Assembly: GCF_900090285.1 (NCBI RefSeq) | Contig: NZ_LT607754.1 | Coordinates: 5,172,001-5,236,000 of the forward strand | DNA from: Micromonospora inositola | Lineage (GTDB): Bacteria > Actinomycetota > Actinomycetes > Mycobacteriales > Micromonosporaceae | DNA length: 64,000 nucleotides | Reading direction: 5' to 3' | Part shown: piece by piece, positions 17,324-26,232 of the stretch | How positions within the stretch are numbered: the stretch's first letter is position 1 | How the letters are laid out: each line of letters begins with the position of its first letter | The notes under the pieces: model-generated | Databases searched by the model: none | Told to the model about the DNA's origin: nothing | Seen by the model: the letters and a program-made list of their open reading frames with translations, nothing else | Position numbers and translations under genes: made by a program

Positions 17324-17427
17324 TTGCGTTCCCCTTGCTGACACTTGAGGAAACACCGCTGGGGCCCCCGGTTCGCCGGGGGCCTCTTGCCTGCCCCCGT
17401 ACCCCCACACTGCCCAGGAGCGGGCCG
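17324..17427 (+). repeat. Right copy of the ~100-bp direct repeat
   Basis: It repeats the sequence at 15311 with a few substitutions and short indels after the hairpin. It starts just past the 3' end of the propeller gene. Confidence 0.75.
17363..17384 (+). terminator. Hairpin terminator with TTCG loop after the propeller gene
   Basis: GGCCCCCGG and CCGGGGGCC form a perfect 9-bp stem around TTCG; it is the partner of the hairpin at 15347. It is placed to end transcription of the propeller gene. Confidence 0.7.
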
Positions 17428-17495
17428 CCCCAGTCAATCTCGCCCTGGCCTGCTCAAACGGTCCGCGGAGGTACGGAGTAGTCCGCCGGCCCTGC

Positions 17496-17699
17496 TCAGC
17501 TCAGCTGTCCCCGCTCGCGTTGCCGGGCGGCAAACCGTTCCAGTGCGGCCTGGTGGGCGCGTCGGTACTTGCGCCAGTACCGGACGCGCCACCAGCGCAG
17601 CTGCACTCGTTGCAGGAACGACGCCCGCTGACACGATCCCAGCTCGTAGCCGTACCAACCATGCTCATGCTCGGCTTCGCTCGGTGGCTCGCGGTTCAT
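17496..17699 (-). CDS. Small basic hypothetical protein (67 aa)
   Basis: The frame from the ATG at 17699 reads an acidic start (EPPSEAEHEHGWYGYEL) followed by an Arg/Trp-rich amphipathic tail (LRWWRVRYWRKYRRAHQ). No family is recognised. A longer upstream extension to 17936 is low-complexity and unlikely. The coding call rests on frame and composition only. Confidence 0.35.
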   Translation of the reverse strand: MNREPPSEAEHEHGWYGYELGSCQRASFLQRVQLRWWRVRYWRKYRRAHQAALERFAARQRERGQLS

Positions 17700-17972
17700 G
17701 CGGTCAGTGTCGCACCGACTCCGGCAGTTGACGTGGCGGCCACGCGCAGCACCAGGTCCCCACCTGGAACACGTGCGACCGCCACCACGGAGCCGCCCGG
17801 CTGGTGGCGGCGATGGTCGCTCGCCCTGGCCGCCGCGAGTCGACCCGTGTCGCTCTCCCCCGTCGCCGTCGGCCCGCTTGGCTGCGGTCGCGAGCACGCG
17901 TAGCGTGACATGGTCCGTGCTGAAGGTGTGCGTCACGCTGGTGACCCGAAAGGATCACCGCTCGGAGGCCCT

Positions 17973-18428
17973 ATGGACACGTCGTTGGGTCTGCAAGGTT
18001 CTCTTCTGTTGCTGGTGGCCGTCGGGTCCGCGGCGTTGACGTTCGTCGTCCCCAGGCCGCGACTGTTGTGGGCGGCCCTGCTCGCGGCGGTCTGCGGGTT
18101 CTGCGGAGCGCGACTGGGTGACTTCTGGGATGCCATGTTCGGCGCGACGGCTCCGGCTTGGCCGCTGCTGCTAGCGGCCGTCGTATTGGGGGCGGGGTTC
18201 GCGTGGCGGGTCCCTGGTTGGAGCGCCATGTCAGCCGGATGGCTGGGGATCCCGTGGGGGCTCGCGACGACGGTAGGCGTGTACTGGGGCCTCCCCTGCT
18301 GGAACTGCGGCGAGTCGTACTACGGATATTGGGCGGTCGGTTTTAGCGTGATCGGAGTCGTCCTCACCATTGTGGGCGCTGCGCTCACGGTGGCCCTTCG
18401 AGTCCTGATCCGCCGATTGCGGTCCTGA
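17973..18428 (+). CDS. Small hypothetical integral membrane protein (151 aa)
   Basis: The ATG at 17973 has GGAGG 5 bases upstream, which favours it over an upstream GTG/ATG at 17910. Four to five hydrophobic segments cover most of the protein (for example GSLLLLVAVGSAALTFVV and VGFSVIGVVLTIVGAALTVA). A pair of cysteines sits in an outer loop (LPCWNCGESYYGYW). The function is not recognised. Confidence 0.65.
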   Translation: MDTSLGLQGSLLLLVAVGSAALTFVVPRPRLLWAALLAAVCGFCGARLGDFWDAMFGATAPAWPLLLAAVVLGAGFAWRVPGWSAMSAGWLGIPWGLATTVGVYWGLPCWNCGESYYGYWAVGFSVIGVVLTIVGAALTVALRVLIRRLRS

Positions 18429-18575
18429 CCAATGGCCGGCTGGGTGAACTCCTGACCCAACGTCAGCCTCACCGTCGTCCGCGCATTCTGACGGCATCCG
18501 AAGGGCGCCGCGCCGGCCGGTTCTCGCTGCTTGCCCCGGTTGGTTGCGCCGCCTGTCCTGTATCGGCAGCCGTGC

Positions 18576-18863
18576 TCAGCGGCCCCTTTTCATCGTGCCG
18601 GGGCCGGTTGACCAGGCGCGGGCCGACGGCGAAAGGCCGCTCGCCGGCGCCCAGACATAGATCCACGGCGGGCCAACGCCGGCGAGGGGCTCAAGCTCGT
18701 AGACGCCGGCCATGTCGGCGTCGAGCAACTCGCCACCGAACTCCACCCACAGCCAGTTCTGGTCGATCACGTCGGGCGGAACGCCGTCCTCGTCGACGGG
18801 CACCAGCAAGGACCGGCCGTTGACCGGGCCTCCAACGCACGGCACGTCGACCTTCTCCCACAT
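18576..18863 (-). CDS. Small hypothetical soluble protein (95 aa)
   Basis: Begins MWEKVDVPCVGGPVNGRSLL and has a compact acidic core (PPDVIDQNWLWVEFGGELLD). The PC-GGP-NGR opening resembles small actinobacterial and phage proteins of unknown role. No clear ribosome-binding site was judged decisive. Confidence 0.5.
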   Translation of the reverse strand: MWEKVDVPCVGGPVNGRSLLVPVDEDGVPPDVIDQNWLWVEFGGELLDADMAGVYELEPLAGVGPPWIYVWAPASGLSPSARAWSTGPGTMKRGR

Positions 18864-18991
18864 GCCCCGATCATCGGACGGCTGTCCTGATGACCAGGCA
18901 GTTTCGCCCGTTCCGGCCTGGCGCTCACCCTGGGCTGGAAGGCACCCTCCCGTGCGAGTTCACAACAACCATGGTGCCCTTCCCTCAGTAA

Positions 18992-20023
18992 TCAGGCGCT
19001 GCGTGCGTAGTCGGAGAAGGGGTCCTCGCCTTCGCCGAGTATCAGCGGCACGTCGTACACCGACAGGTCCGGCCTGGGCCGCGCGTACCGGACGCGGTGA
19101 CGCCACCGGTGGTGCTCGTAGGCGGTGTCCACCTGAATTTCAGCCACGACGGTCGGCTCGACCTGGGCGTAGCGCAGCGGCTCGGGTCGCTCGAACTGGC
19201 CGGACCATGTGGCGGGCAGCGGATCGGTCCAGGGGTGGATGACGACACGGCGCTCGGTCGGACGTGGCGGCGACAGCAGCGAAGCCAGCTCCAGACGCTG
19301 CGGCGTGGCCAGCGGGTGTGTGCGGCCGGTGTATCGGAGTCGACCGCGCCGGTCGAAGCGGCCGAGGAGAGCAGTCTCGGGATTGCGGATGCTGCCGGTG
19401 ACGCCTCCGATGATCGCCTCTGTGGTGGCACGTGCCCGGAACTTCGCCCACCCTCGCCGGCCAGGCTCATACCGGCTGTCGAGCCGTTTGATCACCACAC
19501 CCTCAACGCCGGCCGCGGTCCAGTTGGTGAGCCATTCGCTGACCTCGGAGACGTCGGCGCTTTGCGGCGTGACCGCCAGCTGCGGCGGGGCGCCAGCGAG
19601 CAACCGCAGCAGCCGAGCCCGACGCTCGACAAGCGGAGCGTCGAGCACCGGCTCCCCGCCGGCGTCGACGAGAAGGTCGAAGGTGACGTAGTAGGCCGGG
19701 TGCTCACGGGCTTCGCGCAGCAGCCCTCGGCCAGCGGTGACCCGCCGCTGCAGCAAGGCGAAGTTCGTCCGTCCCCGCTCCCAGACCACCAGTTCCCCGT
19801 CGAGCACCACACCGGGTGGTACGAAGGCCCGCACCGCCCGGGTGATGTCCGGGAAGTACGGCGTCAGGTTTCTGCCGGCCCGCGACTGCAAGTAGACGTC
19901 CGAGGCTCCCAGGAAGGCCAGCGCTCGCCACCCATCCCACTTCGGTTCATAGGTCAAGTTCGGACCCTCGGGCACCGAGTCGACCGGCGCGGCCAGCATC
20001 GGGGCGACAGGCCGGCGCAGCAC
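18992..20023 (-). CDS. ATP-dependent DNA ligase (LigC/LigD-ligase type)
   Basis: Seals DNA nicks using ATP. The adenylation motif EPKWDGWRA carries the nucleophilic lysine. Other superfamily motifs follow in order: LQSRAGRNLTPYFP, GVVLDGELVVWE, YYVTFDLL, EGVVIKRLDSRYEPGRRGWAKFR. The C-terminal OB-fold contains FDRRGRLRYTGRTHP. The GTG at 20023 (VLRRPVAPMLA) matches the usual N-terminus and gives 343 residues; the frame remains open upstream but is unlike ligase. The size fits stand-alone LigC-type enzymes of actinobacteria. No Ku gene is adjacent. Confidence 0.88.
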   Translation of the reverse strand: MLRRPVAPMLAAPVDSVPEGPNLTYEPKWDGWRALAFLGASDVYLQSRAGRNLTPYFPDITRAVRAFVPPGVVLDGELVVWERGRTNFALLQRRVTAGRGLLREAREHPAYYVTFDLLVDAGGEPVLDAPLVERRARLLRLLAGAPPQLAVTPQSADVSEVSEWLTNWTAAGVEGVVIKRLDSRYEPGRRGWAKFRARATTEAIIGGVTGSIRNPETALLGRFDRRGRLRYTGRTHPLATPQRLELASLLSPPRPTERRVVIHPWTDPLPATWSGQFERPEPLRYAQVEPTVVAEIQVDTAYEHHRWRHRVRYARPRPDLSVYDVPLILGEGEDPFSDYARSA

Positions 20024-20844
20024 CAGCCCACCTGGCGACGTCTCCCACCGCCAGGCCGGGCTCACCCCCTCCAGCCCCGTCCACCCACACCGCGGGCGCC
20101 ACTCATACGCATCCCTTCCCCCGTCATCGTCGGGCAGCGGGATCGGGCCCCGGGCGCAGATCAGAAGCAACGAATGCATGAGACCTGCGGCGGTTCGCGC
20201 TCGCCTGCGGGACGGAGAGGTGGAGGGTGACGGTGGCATGCCGTGCGGCCCGCTGCGGATGACCAGTGCGCCTGAACAGTTGCGCACCACAAATTATTGC
20301 CTTGTGGCGCGACATGATGATGTCTTAAGGCAAGTCAGGCTATATGAGGATCGGTCGCTTCGCCCTCCAGCCGCAACAGGTCCGTTAATCCGCATTGGTG
20401 TTCGAAAGCGACCTGATCGAGTTGCTGGAACAGCGGTGATGGCGACGGGAAATCTGGCGAACCCCTTGCGGGACAAGGGGTTTCCGGGCGCTCCCTGCCA
20501 CGTGACTGAAAACGGCGTTGTGTCAGATGCTGATTCCGGCTGCCGCTCCCCATATTTTGTTGTGGATAGGCCTTGACCTGCGCCGACAGCAGGACCACCC
20601 TGACCTGCGTCCGGGCGCAAGAGGCCCGCAAAGAATAGCGGTTGGACGGCAACCACGCCACCGACAATCGCTACTACGCGTGCGCTGAACACTCAACCAT
20701 CTGTGAACGCAGGCCAAAATCCTGCGCCAGATGTCGACGCAGAGGCTCAAGCGCAAGGCCACGGACGATCAGCAGCTTCGTGGTCGACGAAGAGGGCGAG
20801 ATCAGGCTCGTCTGAACATCGGAAATTTGTTCCTTGGAGCCGAC
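20024..20844. other. 820-bp stretch without a supported gene; holds one hairpin
   Basis: No frame is convincing on either strand. At 20460-20482 AACCCCTTG and CAAGGGGTT form a perfect 9-bp stem around CGGGA, terminator-like but not next to a gene end. The last part is the leader of the PD40 protein gene. Confidence 0.45.
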
Positions 20845-22173
20845 ATGAGGAATCTACGCATCGGGCTCACCATCCTGACGACCACCACCGTGACGCTCGT
20901 GGGAATCCACGCCGTCCCCGCGGCCGCCACGGCGCCCACCACCACCCGGGTCAGCGTCTCCAGCAGCGGGACGCAGGCCAACAACCACAGCGGAGGCCGC
21001 GGGATCAGCCCCGACGGGCGCTGGGTGGCCTTCGCATCGGAGGCCACCAACCTGGTCCCCGGCGACACCAACGGCCGCTCGGACATCTTCGTCCGTGACC
21101 GGGCCACCGGCACCACGGAACGGGTCAGCGTCGCGACCGGCGGCGCCCAGTCGACCGGCGCCCAATTCACCGTCAACAGCACCGACCCGGTCATCAGCGC
21201 CGACGGCCGCTACGTCGCTTTCGTCTCGGACGCCGCCAACCTCGTGCCGGGCGACACCAACTTCACCGACGACGTCTTCCTCCGCGACCGCACCGCCGGC
21301 ACCACCACCCGGATCAGCGTCTCCACCGCCGGCGCCGAGGGCGACTACCCCAGCTACGAGCCGACGATCAGCGCCGACGGGCGCTACATCGCCTACACCT
21401 CGTGGGCGACGAACCTGGTACCGGGCGACGAGAACTGGTACTCGGACATCATGCTGTGGGACCGTATCGCCGCCACCACGACCAGGATCAGCGTCTCCAC
21501 CACAGGCGGCGACACCTATGGGGAGAGCCGCCAGCCCGCCATCACCCCCGACGGACGCTACGTGGCGTTCACCTCGACGGCGCCCAACATGACGACGCCG
21601 CCCACCAACAACTATGACGAGATCTTCGTCCGCGACCTCGCCACCGCCACCACCAGCGCAATGAGCTACGCCACCAACGGCGCCGAAGCGAACAGCGACA
21701 GCTACCGCCCCGCGATCAGCGCCGACGGCCGCTACGTCTCCTACTACTCGTACGCCACCAACCTGGTGGCCGGCGACACCAACGGCCGCTATGACATCTT
21801 CCTCCGGGACCGCGTCACCGCCACCACGACGAGGATCAGCGTCGCGACCGGCGGCGCCCAAGCAAACATGGACAGCTACACCTCGGCGATCAGCGCCGAC
21901 GGCCGCTACGTCGTCTTCGACTCGGGAGCAACGAACCTGGTAGCCGGCGATACGAACGGTTACCTGTGGGACGTCTACCTCCGGGACCGCGTGGCCGGCA
22001 CCACCACCCGAATCAGCGTCTCCACCGCCGGAACCCAGGGCGACAGCCAGACCGGCGGCCCGTCGATCAGCGCCAACGGCCGACTCATCTTCTTCAGCGG
22101 AGTGGCGACCAACCTGGTGCCCAACGACACCAACGGTGCGGCCGATGTTTTCCTCCGGGACCTCGGTACCTGA
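20845..22173 (+). CDS. Secreted seven-repeat PD40/TolB-like beta-propeller protein
   Basis: A 442-residue exported protein. The ATG at 20845 opens a Sec signal peptide (MRNLRIGLTILTTTTVTLVG...PAAATA). The rest is seven near-identical repeats of about 50 residues, each with ISADGRYVAF, ATNLVPGDTNG, DIFLRDR and TTTRISVST. The PD40 motif (SADGRYVAF) and the one-blade-per-repeat length point to a seven-bladed propeller; the D-TNG-D segments could bind Ca2+. The repeats are similar at DNA level too, so recent internal duplication or homogenisation is likely. An upstream frame to 20731 would destroy the signal peptide. Confidence 0.85.
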   Translation: MRNLRIGLTILTTTTVTLVGIHAVPAAATAPTTTRVSVSSSGTQANNHSGGRGISPDGRWVAFASEATNLVPGDTNGRSDIFVRDRATGTTERVSVATGGAQSTGAQFTVNSTDPVISADGRYVAFVSDAANLVPGDTNFTDDVFLRDRTAGTTTRISVSTAGAEGDYPSYEPTISADGRYIAYTSWATNLVPGDENWYSDIMLWDRIAATTTRISVSTTGGDTYGESRQPAITPDGRYVAFTSTAPNMTTPPTNNYDEIFVRDLATATTSAMSYATNGAEANSDSYRPAISADGRYVSYYSYATNLVAGDTNGRYDIFLRDRVTATTTRISVATGGAQANMDSYTSAISADGRYVVFDSGATNLVAGDTNGYLWDVYLRDRVAGTTTRISVSTAGTQGDSQTGGPSISANGRLIFFSGVATNLVPNDTNGAADVFLRDLGT

Positions 22174-22464
22174 CGACACGACCACGGCACCGACCTGCGG
22201 TACCAGCGAGGGTGCGCCGCCCACACGGCGGCGCACCCATCGACGCAGTGGATCTGTTCGCCGGCCCGTACGCGGACCGGATCCGGGAGTGCACCTCGCG
22301 CGGCTGCTGTCTGGTCTTCGTGTACACCTCGCTTCCAGGCCGCCGCCGTTGGTGCGGAGAAGCTGGAGCAAAACCTGCCGGCCAAGCTCCAGCGTCTCTA
22401 CGTGGAGGACCAAGGATCCCCCCAGTTGCCACCTGATCGAACGCCTGTTCGATAGCCTGCCCTC

Positions 22465-22842
22465 GTGGAGTGGCGAACACGCTGGCACATCACGATCCGC
22501 TGGGACCGGGCCGACAACTCGCCCGCCGGCGTGACCGTCGTCGAGCACGCCGTGGACTCCCCCGCCGAGCTGCGGCACCTGGTCCAGGCCGCCCGCGCCG
22601 ACCCGCACGTGGTCGCCTACCCCTACCGACGGGTACGCGAGCTGGTCGGCGACGAGCCGGACGAGTGCCACAACGGGCACGGCTACGTAGGCGGCTCGGT
22701 GACCACGCCGATGCGGGGCTGGTGGCCGTGCCGCTGCGGCGGGCACCTGGTCATTCGCTGCCGCATGTGCCCCGACGCGCAAGTCGAGCCGCCGCTCGGC
22801 GCGGACTGCGACACACGCAAGAGACGAGCCACGTCGCCGTGA
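22465..22842 (+). CDS. Hypothetical zinc-ribbon-like protein (125 aa)
   Basis: GTG start. The N-half has an alpha/beta feel (VTVVEHAVDSPAELRHLVQA). The C-half has clustered Cys/His (DECHNGHGYV, WWPCRCGGHLVIRCRMCPD) that could bind one or two zinc ions. No family recognised. Confidence 0.5.
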   Translation: MEWRTRWHITIRWDRADNSPAGVTVVEHAVDSPAELRHLVQAARADPHVVAYPYRRVRELVGDEPDECHNGHGYVGGSVTTPMRGWWPCRCGGHLVIRCRMCPDAQVEPPLGADCDTRKRRATSP

Positions 22843-23076
22843 CCCGCCCCGCTGGTCCGCTCAGCGGACTAGCGATCTCTGGTCGCTAGTACTCCAGCCG
22901 GTGATCGTGATCAGGGTTCGGTGAGGGCTTGTCTGGCGTAGTGGCTCCCAAGATCCAGGAGACACGCCCCTAGGAGCGGGACGCTCGGGCGCGCCTCGGC
23001 CGCCAGTCGAACCGCTCGGTCCCGGAAGTCAGCATCTGCCTCTTCCCCTCGTTGGCTGAGACTGCTAACTTTCCCA

Positions 23077-23103
23077 TCTAAGCGATTAGACTAACCGCTT
23101 AGA
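23077..23103. promoter_or_regulatory. Two tandem LacI-family operators
   Basis: TCTAAGCGATTAGA and ACTAACCGCTTAGA lie end to end. Both match the LacI-family consensus TAANCGNTTA. Together they also form an inverted repeat with 10-bp arms CATCTAAGCG/CGCTTAGATG. They lie about 57 bp upstream of the binding-protein ATG, and the operon ends in a LacI gene, so autoregulation is likely. Confidence 0.75.
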
Positions 23104-23159
23104 TGCGGAGCCAGCGTCGGCTCGGCTCCCTTGAGATGAGGATCCCTGAGGAGCCAGCC

Positions 23160-24467
23160 ATGAGCACATCAATCCGCACGCTGGTCGGCGGGGTCGCCGT
23201 CGCCTCCGTTCTCGCCCTGTCCACGGCCTGCTCCGGCTCGTCGTCACCAGCAGCATCGACGGCCGACCAAGGTCCCGCGACGGGTACGGTCAACGTCGTC
23301 GGGTCGGATGACGCGAAGGCCTACGCCCCGGTCATCAAGGCGTTCGAGGCCGCGAACCCGGGCATCAAGGTCAACTACAGTCAGGTCCCGTTCGACCAGT
23401 TCAACGCCACCCTCCAGCAGCGTCTGAGCGGGAAGGACTCGACGATCGACGTCTACACCGTCGACCAGCCCCGCGTGGCCCAGCTCGCGGCCAAGGGCTT
23501 CCTCGTCGACCTTGGCGACCTCGACGGCAAGCTCAAGGAGGTCACGTCGAGCGGGTCCTACGACGCCAACCATTTCAAGGGCAAGCTGTGGTCGCTGCCC
23601 ATGTGGAACTCCACGCAGTTCCTTTTCTACAACAAGGCCGCACTCAAGAAGGCGGGCGTCACGCCGCCGACCGCGGACCCGCAGCAGCGTTGGACGTGGG
23701 AGCAGGTGGCCGCGGCGGGCAGGAAGGCCCAGGACGCGGGGATCAAGTACGGCCTCTTCCTCGAGCAGCCCGAGGCCTACTACCAGCTGCAGCCACTGAT
23801 GGAATCCGTCGGCGGTGGCAGCGGCATCACCGGCGACGACATGCTCACCCCCGCGATCACCACGGACGGCTGGAAGAAGGCGCTGACCTGGTACGGCGAG
23901 ACCTTCTCCTCCGGGCTCTCCCCGCGGGGCATCGGCGGCTTCCAGACCGGGCCGGTCTTCTCCGACGGCAACGTGGCCTTCTTCGTCGGTGGCCCGTGGG
24001 ACATCGGCATCTTCGCCGGTTCCAAGGTGGACTGGGGGGTCGCGCCGATGCCGTACTTCGAGGGTGGCAAGCCGTACAGCCCGACGGGCTCGTGGTCGCT
24101 CGGGATCAACCCGGCCAGCAAGCAGCAGGGGATGGCCCGCAAGTTCATCGAGTTCGCCACTCTCGACCCGGCCGGCAACAAGGCGACCACCGACGCACTG
24201 ACCATCATCCCGGCCAACACCCAGGCTGAGGCCGAGTACCTCCCGGGCCTGGAGAAGCTCGCCGGGGAGCGTAGCGCTGGGGTGGCGGACCTCGTGAAGT
24301 ACGAGTCGGCGAAGTCCGCCCTGCCGCGCCCGGTCTCGGTCGGCTACATCCAGTTCGAGGAGGTCCTCGGCAAGGCCTTCGCCGACATCCGCAACGGCGC
24401 CGACGCCCCCCAGCGCCTCGAGGAGGCCACCGCCCAGCTCAACGACGCCTGGAAGTCGATCAAGTGA
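23160..24467 (+). CDS. Extracellular solute-binding lipoprotein of a carbohydrate-type ABC importer
   Basis: A 435-residue family 1 solute-binding protein. The lipoprotein signal ends LALSTACSGS (Cys about residue 24). The mature part starts GTVNVVGSDDAKAYAPVIKA and has FEAANPGIKVNYSQVPFDQF and LWSLPMWNSTQFLFYNKAAL, typical of MalE-like receptors. GAGGAGCCAGCC precedes the ATG. It is the first gene of an operon with two permeases, a nucleoside hydrolase and a LacI regulator. No ATPase gene is present, so a shared MsiK-like ATPase is expected, as is usual in actinobacteria. Confidence 0.9.
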   Translation: MSTSIRTLVGGVAVASVLALSTACSGSSSPAASTADQGPATGTVNVVGSDDAKAYAPVIKAFEAANPGIKVNYSQVPFDQFNATLQQRLSGKDSTIDVYTVDQPRVAQLAAKGFLVDLGDLDGKLKEVTSSGSYDANHFKGKLWSLPMWNSTQFLFYNKAALKKAGVTPPTADPQQRWTWEQVAAAGRKAQDAGIKYGLFLEQPEAYYQLQPLMESVGGGSGITGDDMLTPAITTDGWKKALTWYGETFSSGLSPRGIGGFQTGPVFSDGNVAFFVGGPWDIGIFAGSKVDWGVAPMPYFEGGKPYSPTGSWSLGINPASKQQGMARKFIEFATLDPAGNKATTDALTIIPANTQAEAEYLPGLEKLAGERSAGVADLVKYESAKSALPRPVSVGYIQFEEVLGKAFADIRNGADAPQRLEEATAQLNDAWKSIK

Positions 24468-25393
24468 CCGACGTCAAGGCCGCGGCGCCCACCCTCTCGG
24501 GTGGGCGCCGCACCCGGGCGGCGCAGCGCACGGGTCGGCCCGGCCAGGGCAGGGTCGCGTTCCTCTTTCTGCTCCCGGCGCTGATCTCGTTGGGGATCCT
24601 GCGCCTGTTCCCCGCAGGAGTCGCGCTCGTCGACGGCTTCTTCCGCGAGAGCCTGCTGCGGGGAGGGCGCTCGTTCGTCGGGTTGCACAACTACGTCGAC
24701 CTGATCTCCAACCCCGACTTCCGGCAGTCCGTTGGGGTCACGCTGCTGTTCACCCTCATTGTCAACCCGCTCCAGGTCGCGGTCGCACTCCTCCTTGCCA
24801 TTCTCTTCACCCAGCGGGCGGCGGGGTCGCACTGGTGGCGCTCGCTGGTCATCCTCCCGATCGCCACGCCGCCGGCCGTGTCGGCGGTGATCTGGAGCGT
24901 CATCTACCGGCCCGACGGCCTGGCAAACGGGTTCCTCGAGATGCTGCGCCTGCCGCCGCAACCGTTCCTGACGTCGCCGGTGCAGGCGCTCCCGGCGATC
25001 ATCATCCTGCTCTCGTGGATCGGCGTCGGCTACTGGATGCTTTTCCTCATCGCGGGGATCAACGACATCCCGGCCCAGGTGAACGAGGCCGCGAGCCTCG
25101 ACGGCGCCGGCTGGTGGCGTCGCCTCTGGCACATCACCCTGCCGCTCGTGCGGCGCCCGCTGGCCTTCGTGCTCGTCGCCGACACGGTCTCCAACCTGCT
25201 CGTCTTCGCCCCGGTCCAGATCCTCACCAAGGGCGGGCCCAACGGAAGCACCAACCTGATGATGTACGACATCTACAACCGCGCCTACGCGATCGGTGAC
25301 ATCCACACCGGGCAGGCCGAGGTCATCCTCCTCGTGGCCGTGACCCTGGTCGTCGTCGCCGCCCAGTTCCGCCTCCTGCGAGGTGACGACTGA
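24464..25393 (+). CDS. ABC importer permease, MalF-like
   Basis: A 309-residue permease with six hydrophobic segments and the EAA loop NEAASLDGAGWWRRLWHITLP. The GTG start overlaps the receptor stop by 4 bases (GTGA). A basic N-terminal tail (GGRRTRAAQRTGRPGQGR) precedes the first helix. Confidence 0.9.
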   Translation: MTDVKAAAPTLSGGRRTRAAQRTGRPGQGRVAFLFLLPALISLGILRLFPAGVALVDGFFRESLLRGGRSFVGLHNYVDLISNPDFRQSVGVTLLFTLIVNPLQVAVALLLAILFTQRAAGSHWWRSLVILPIATPPAVSAVIWSVIYRPDGLANGFLEMLRLPPQPFLTSPVQALPAIIILLSWIGVGYWMLFLIAGINDIPAQVNEAASLDGAGWWRRLWHITLPLVRRPLAFVLVADTVSNLLVFAPVQILTKGGPNGSTNLMMYDIYNRAYAIGDIHTGQAEVILLVAVTLVVVAAQFRLLRGDD

Positions 25394-26232
25394 TGAACAC
25401 CACAGCTCGCACTCCGGCCTACTGGGTGCGCACCGTCGCGGTCGCTCTCGTCGGACTGGCCTTCTTCCTGCCCCTGCTGTGGGTCGTCGCCGCGTCGGTG
25501 CGTCCGGGGTCGGAGACCTTTTCCCGGCTGAGCCCCATTTCCTGGGATTCGTTCGTCACCCTGACCCCGACGTTCCAGAACTACCTCAACCTGCTGGACG
25601 GCGACCTGGGCCGGGCCACCCTCAACTCGATACTCGTCAGCGCCGTCACGGTCGCCGTGGGCCTGCTCGTGTGCGCGATGGCGGCGTTCGCCCTGTCCGC
25701 GTTCCAGTTCCGGGGGCAGACCCTCGTGTTCGCCGTCGTCGTCCTCAGTTTCCTGATCCCCTTCGACGCCATTGCGATCCCGCTGGCGGACATATTCCGC
25801 GACTGGAACCTCACGAACACGTTCGTCGGGCTAGTCCTGCCCGGCATCGGCAACGGCATGGCCATCTTCCTGCTGCGGCAGTTCTTCCTGGCCATCCCCC
25901 GCGAGCTGGTCGAGGCCGGACGGCTTGACGGCCTCGGCTGGCTCGGCATCTTCACGCTTATCTACCTGCCGCTATCGCGCCCAGCACTCATCGGCGCCGG
26001 CCTGACCCTGTTCCTCTTCCAGTGGCAGTCCTACGTCTGGCCCCTGCTCATCGGGACCGACCGTGAGCACATCCTCGGTCCCGTCGCCCTCGCCAGCATG
26101 CAAGGCCAGAACGTCGTCGACTACGGCCTCGTCTTCGCCGGCGCCGTCGTCCTCACCCTGATCCCGCTGGTCGTGATCGTCATGTTCCAGCGCTACTTCA
26201 TCCAGTCCGTCTCCAGCAGCGGCCTCAAGTGA
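25393..26232 (+). CDS. ABC importer permease, MalG-like
   Basis: A 279-residue permease. It overlaps the MalF-like stop by one base (TGATG). The EAA loop is ELVEAGRLDGLGWLGIFTLIYLPLS. Six hydrophobic segments are seen, ending in the usual QRYFIQSVSSSGLK tail. Confidence 0.9.
   Translation: MNTTARTPAYWVRTVAVALVGLAFFLPLLWVVAASVRPGSETFSRLSPISWDSFVTLTPTFQNYLNLLDGDLGRATLNSILVSAVTVAVGLLVCAMAAFALSAFQFRGQTLVFAVVVLSFLIPFDAIAIPLADIFRDWNLTNTFVGLVLPGIGNGMAIFLLRQFFLAIPRELVEAGRLDGLGWLGIFTLIYLPLSRPALIGAGLTLFLFQWQSYVWPLLIGTDREHILGPVALASMQGQNVVDYGLVFAGAVVLTLIPLVVIVMFQRYFIQSVSSSGLK

Noticed and set aside
20460..20482. AACCCCTTG/CAAGGGGTT hairpin as an RNA gene or riboswitch
   Set aside because: It is a simple terminator-like stem with no conserved RNA features that I can recognise.
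20854..22782. A 642-codon open frame antisense to the PD40 protein
   Set aside because: It is a mirror of the repeats in GC-rich DNA; the sense strand has a signal peptide and a recognised fold.
24344..25306. A 320-codon frame antisense to the permease genes
   Set aside because: It is charged low-complexity sequence and lies opposite a clearly coding, tightly overlapping operon.
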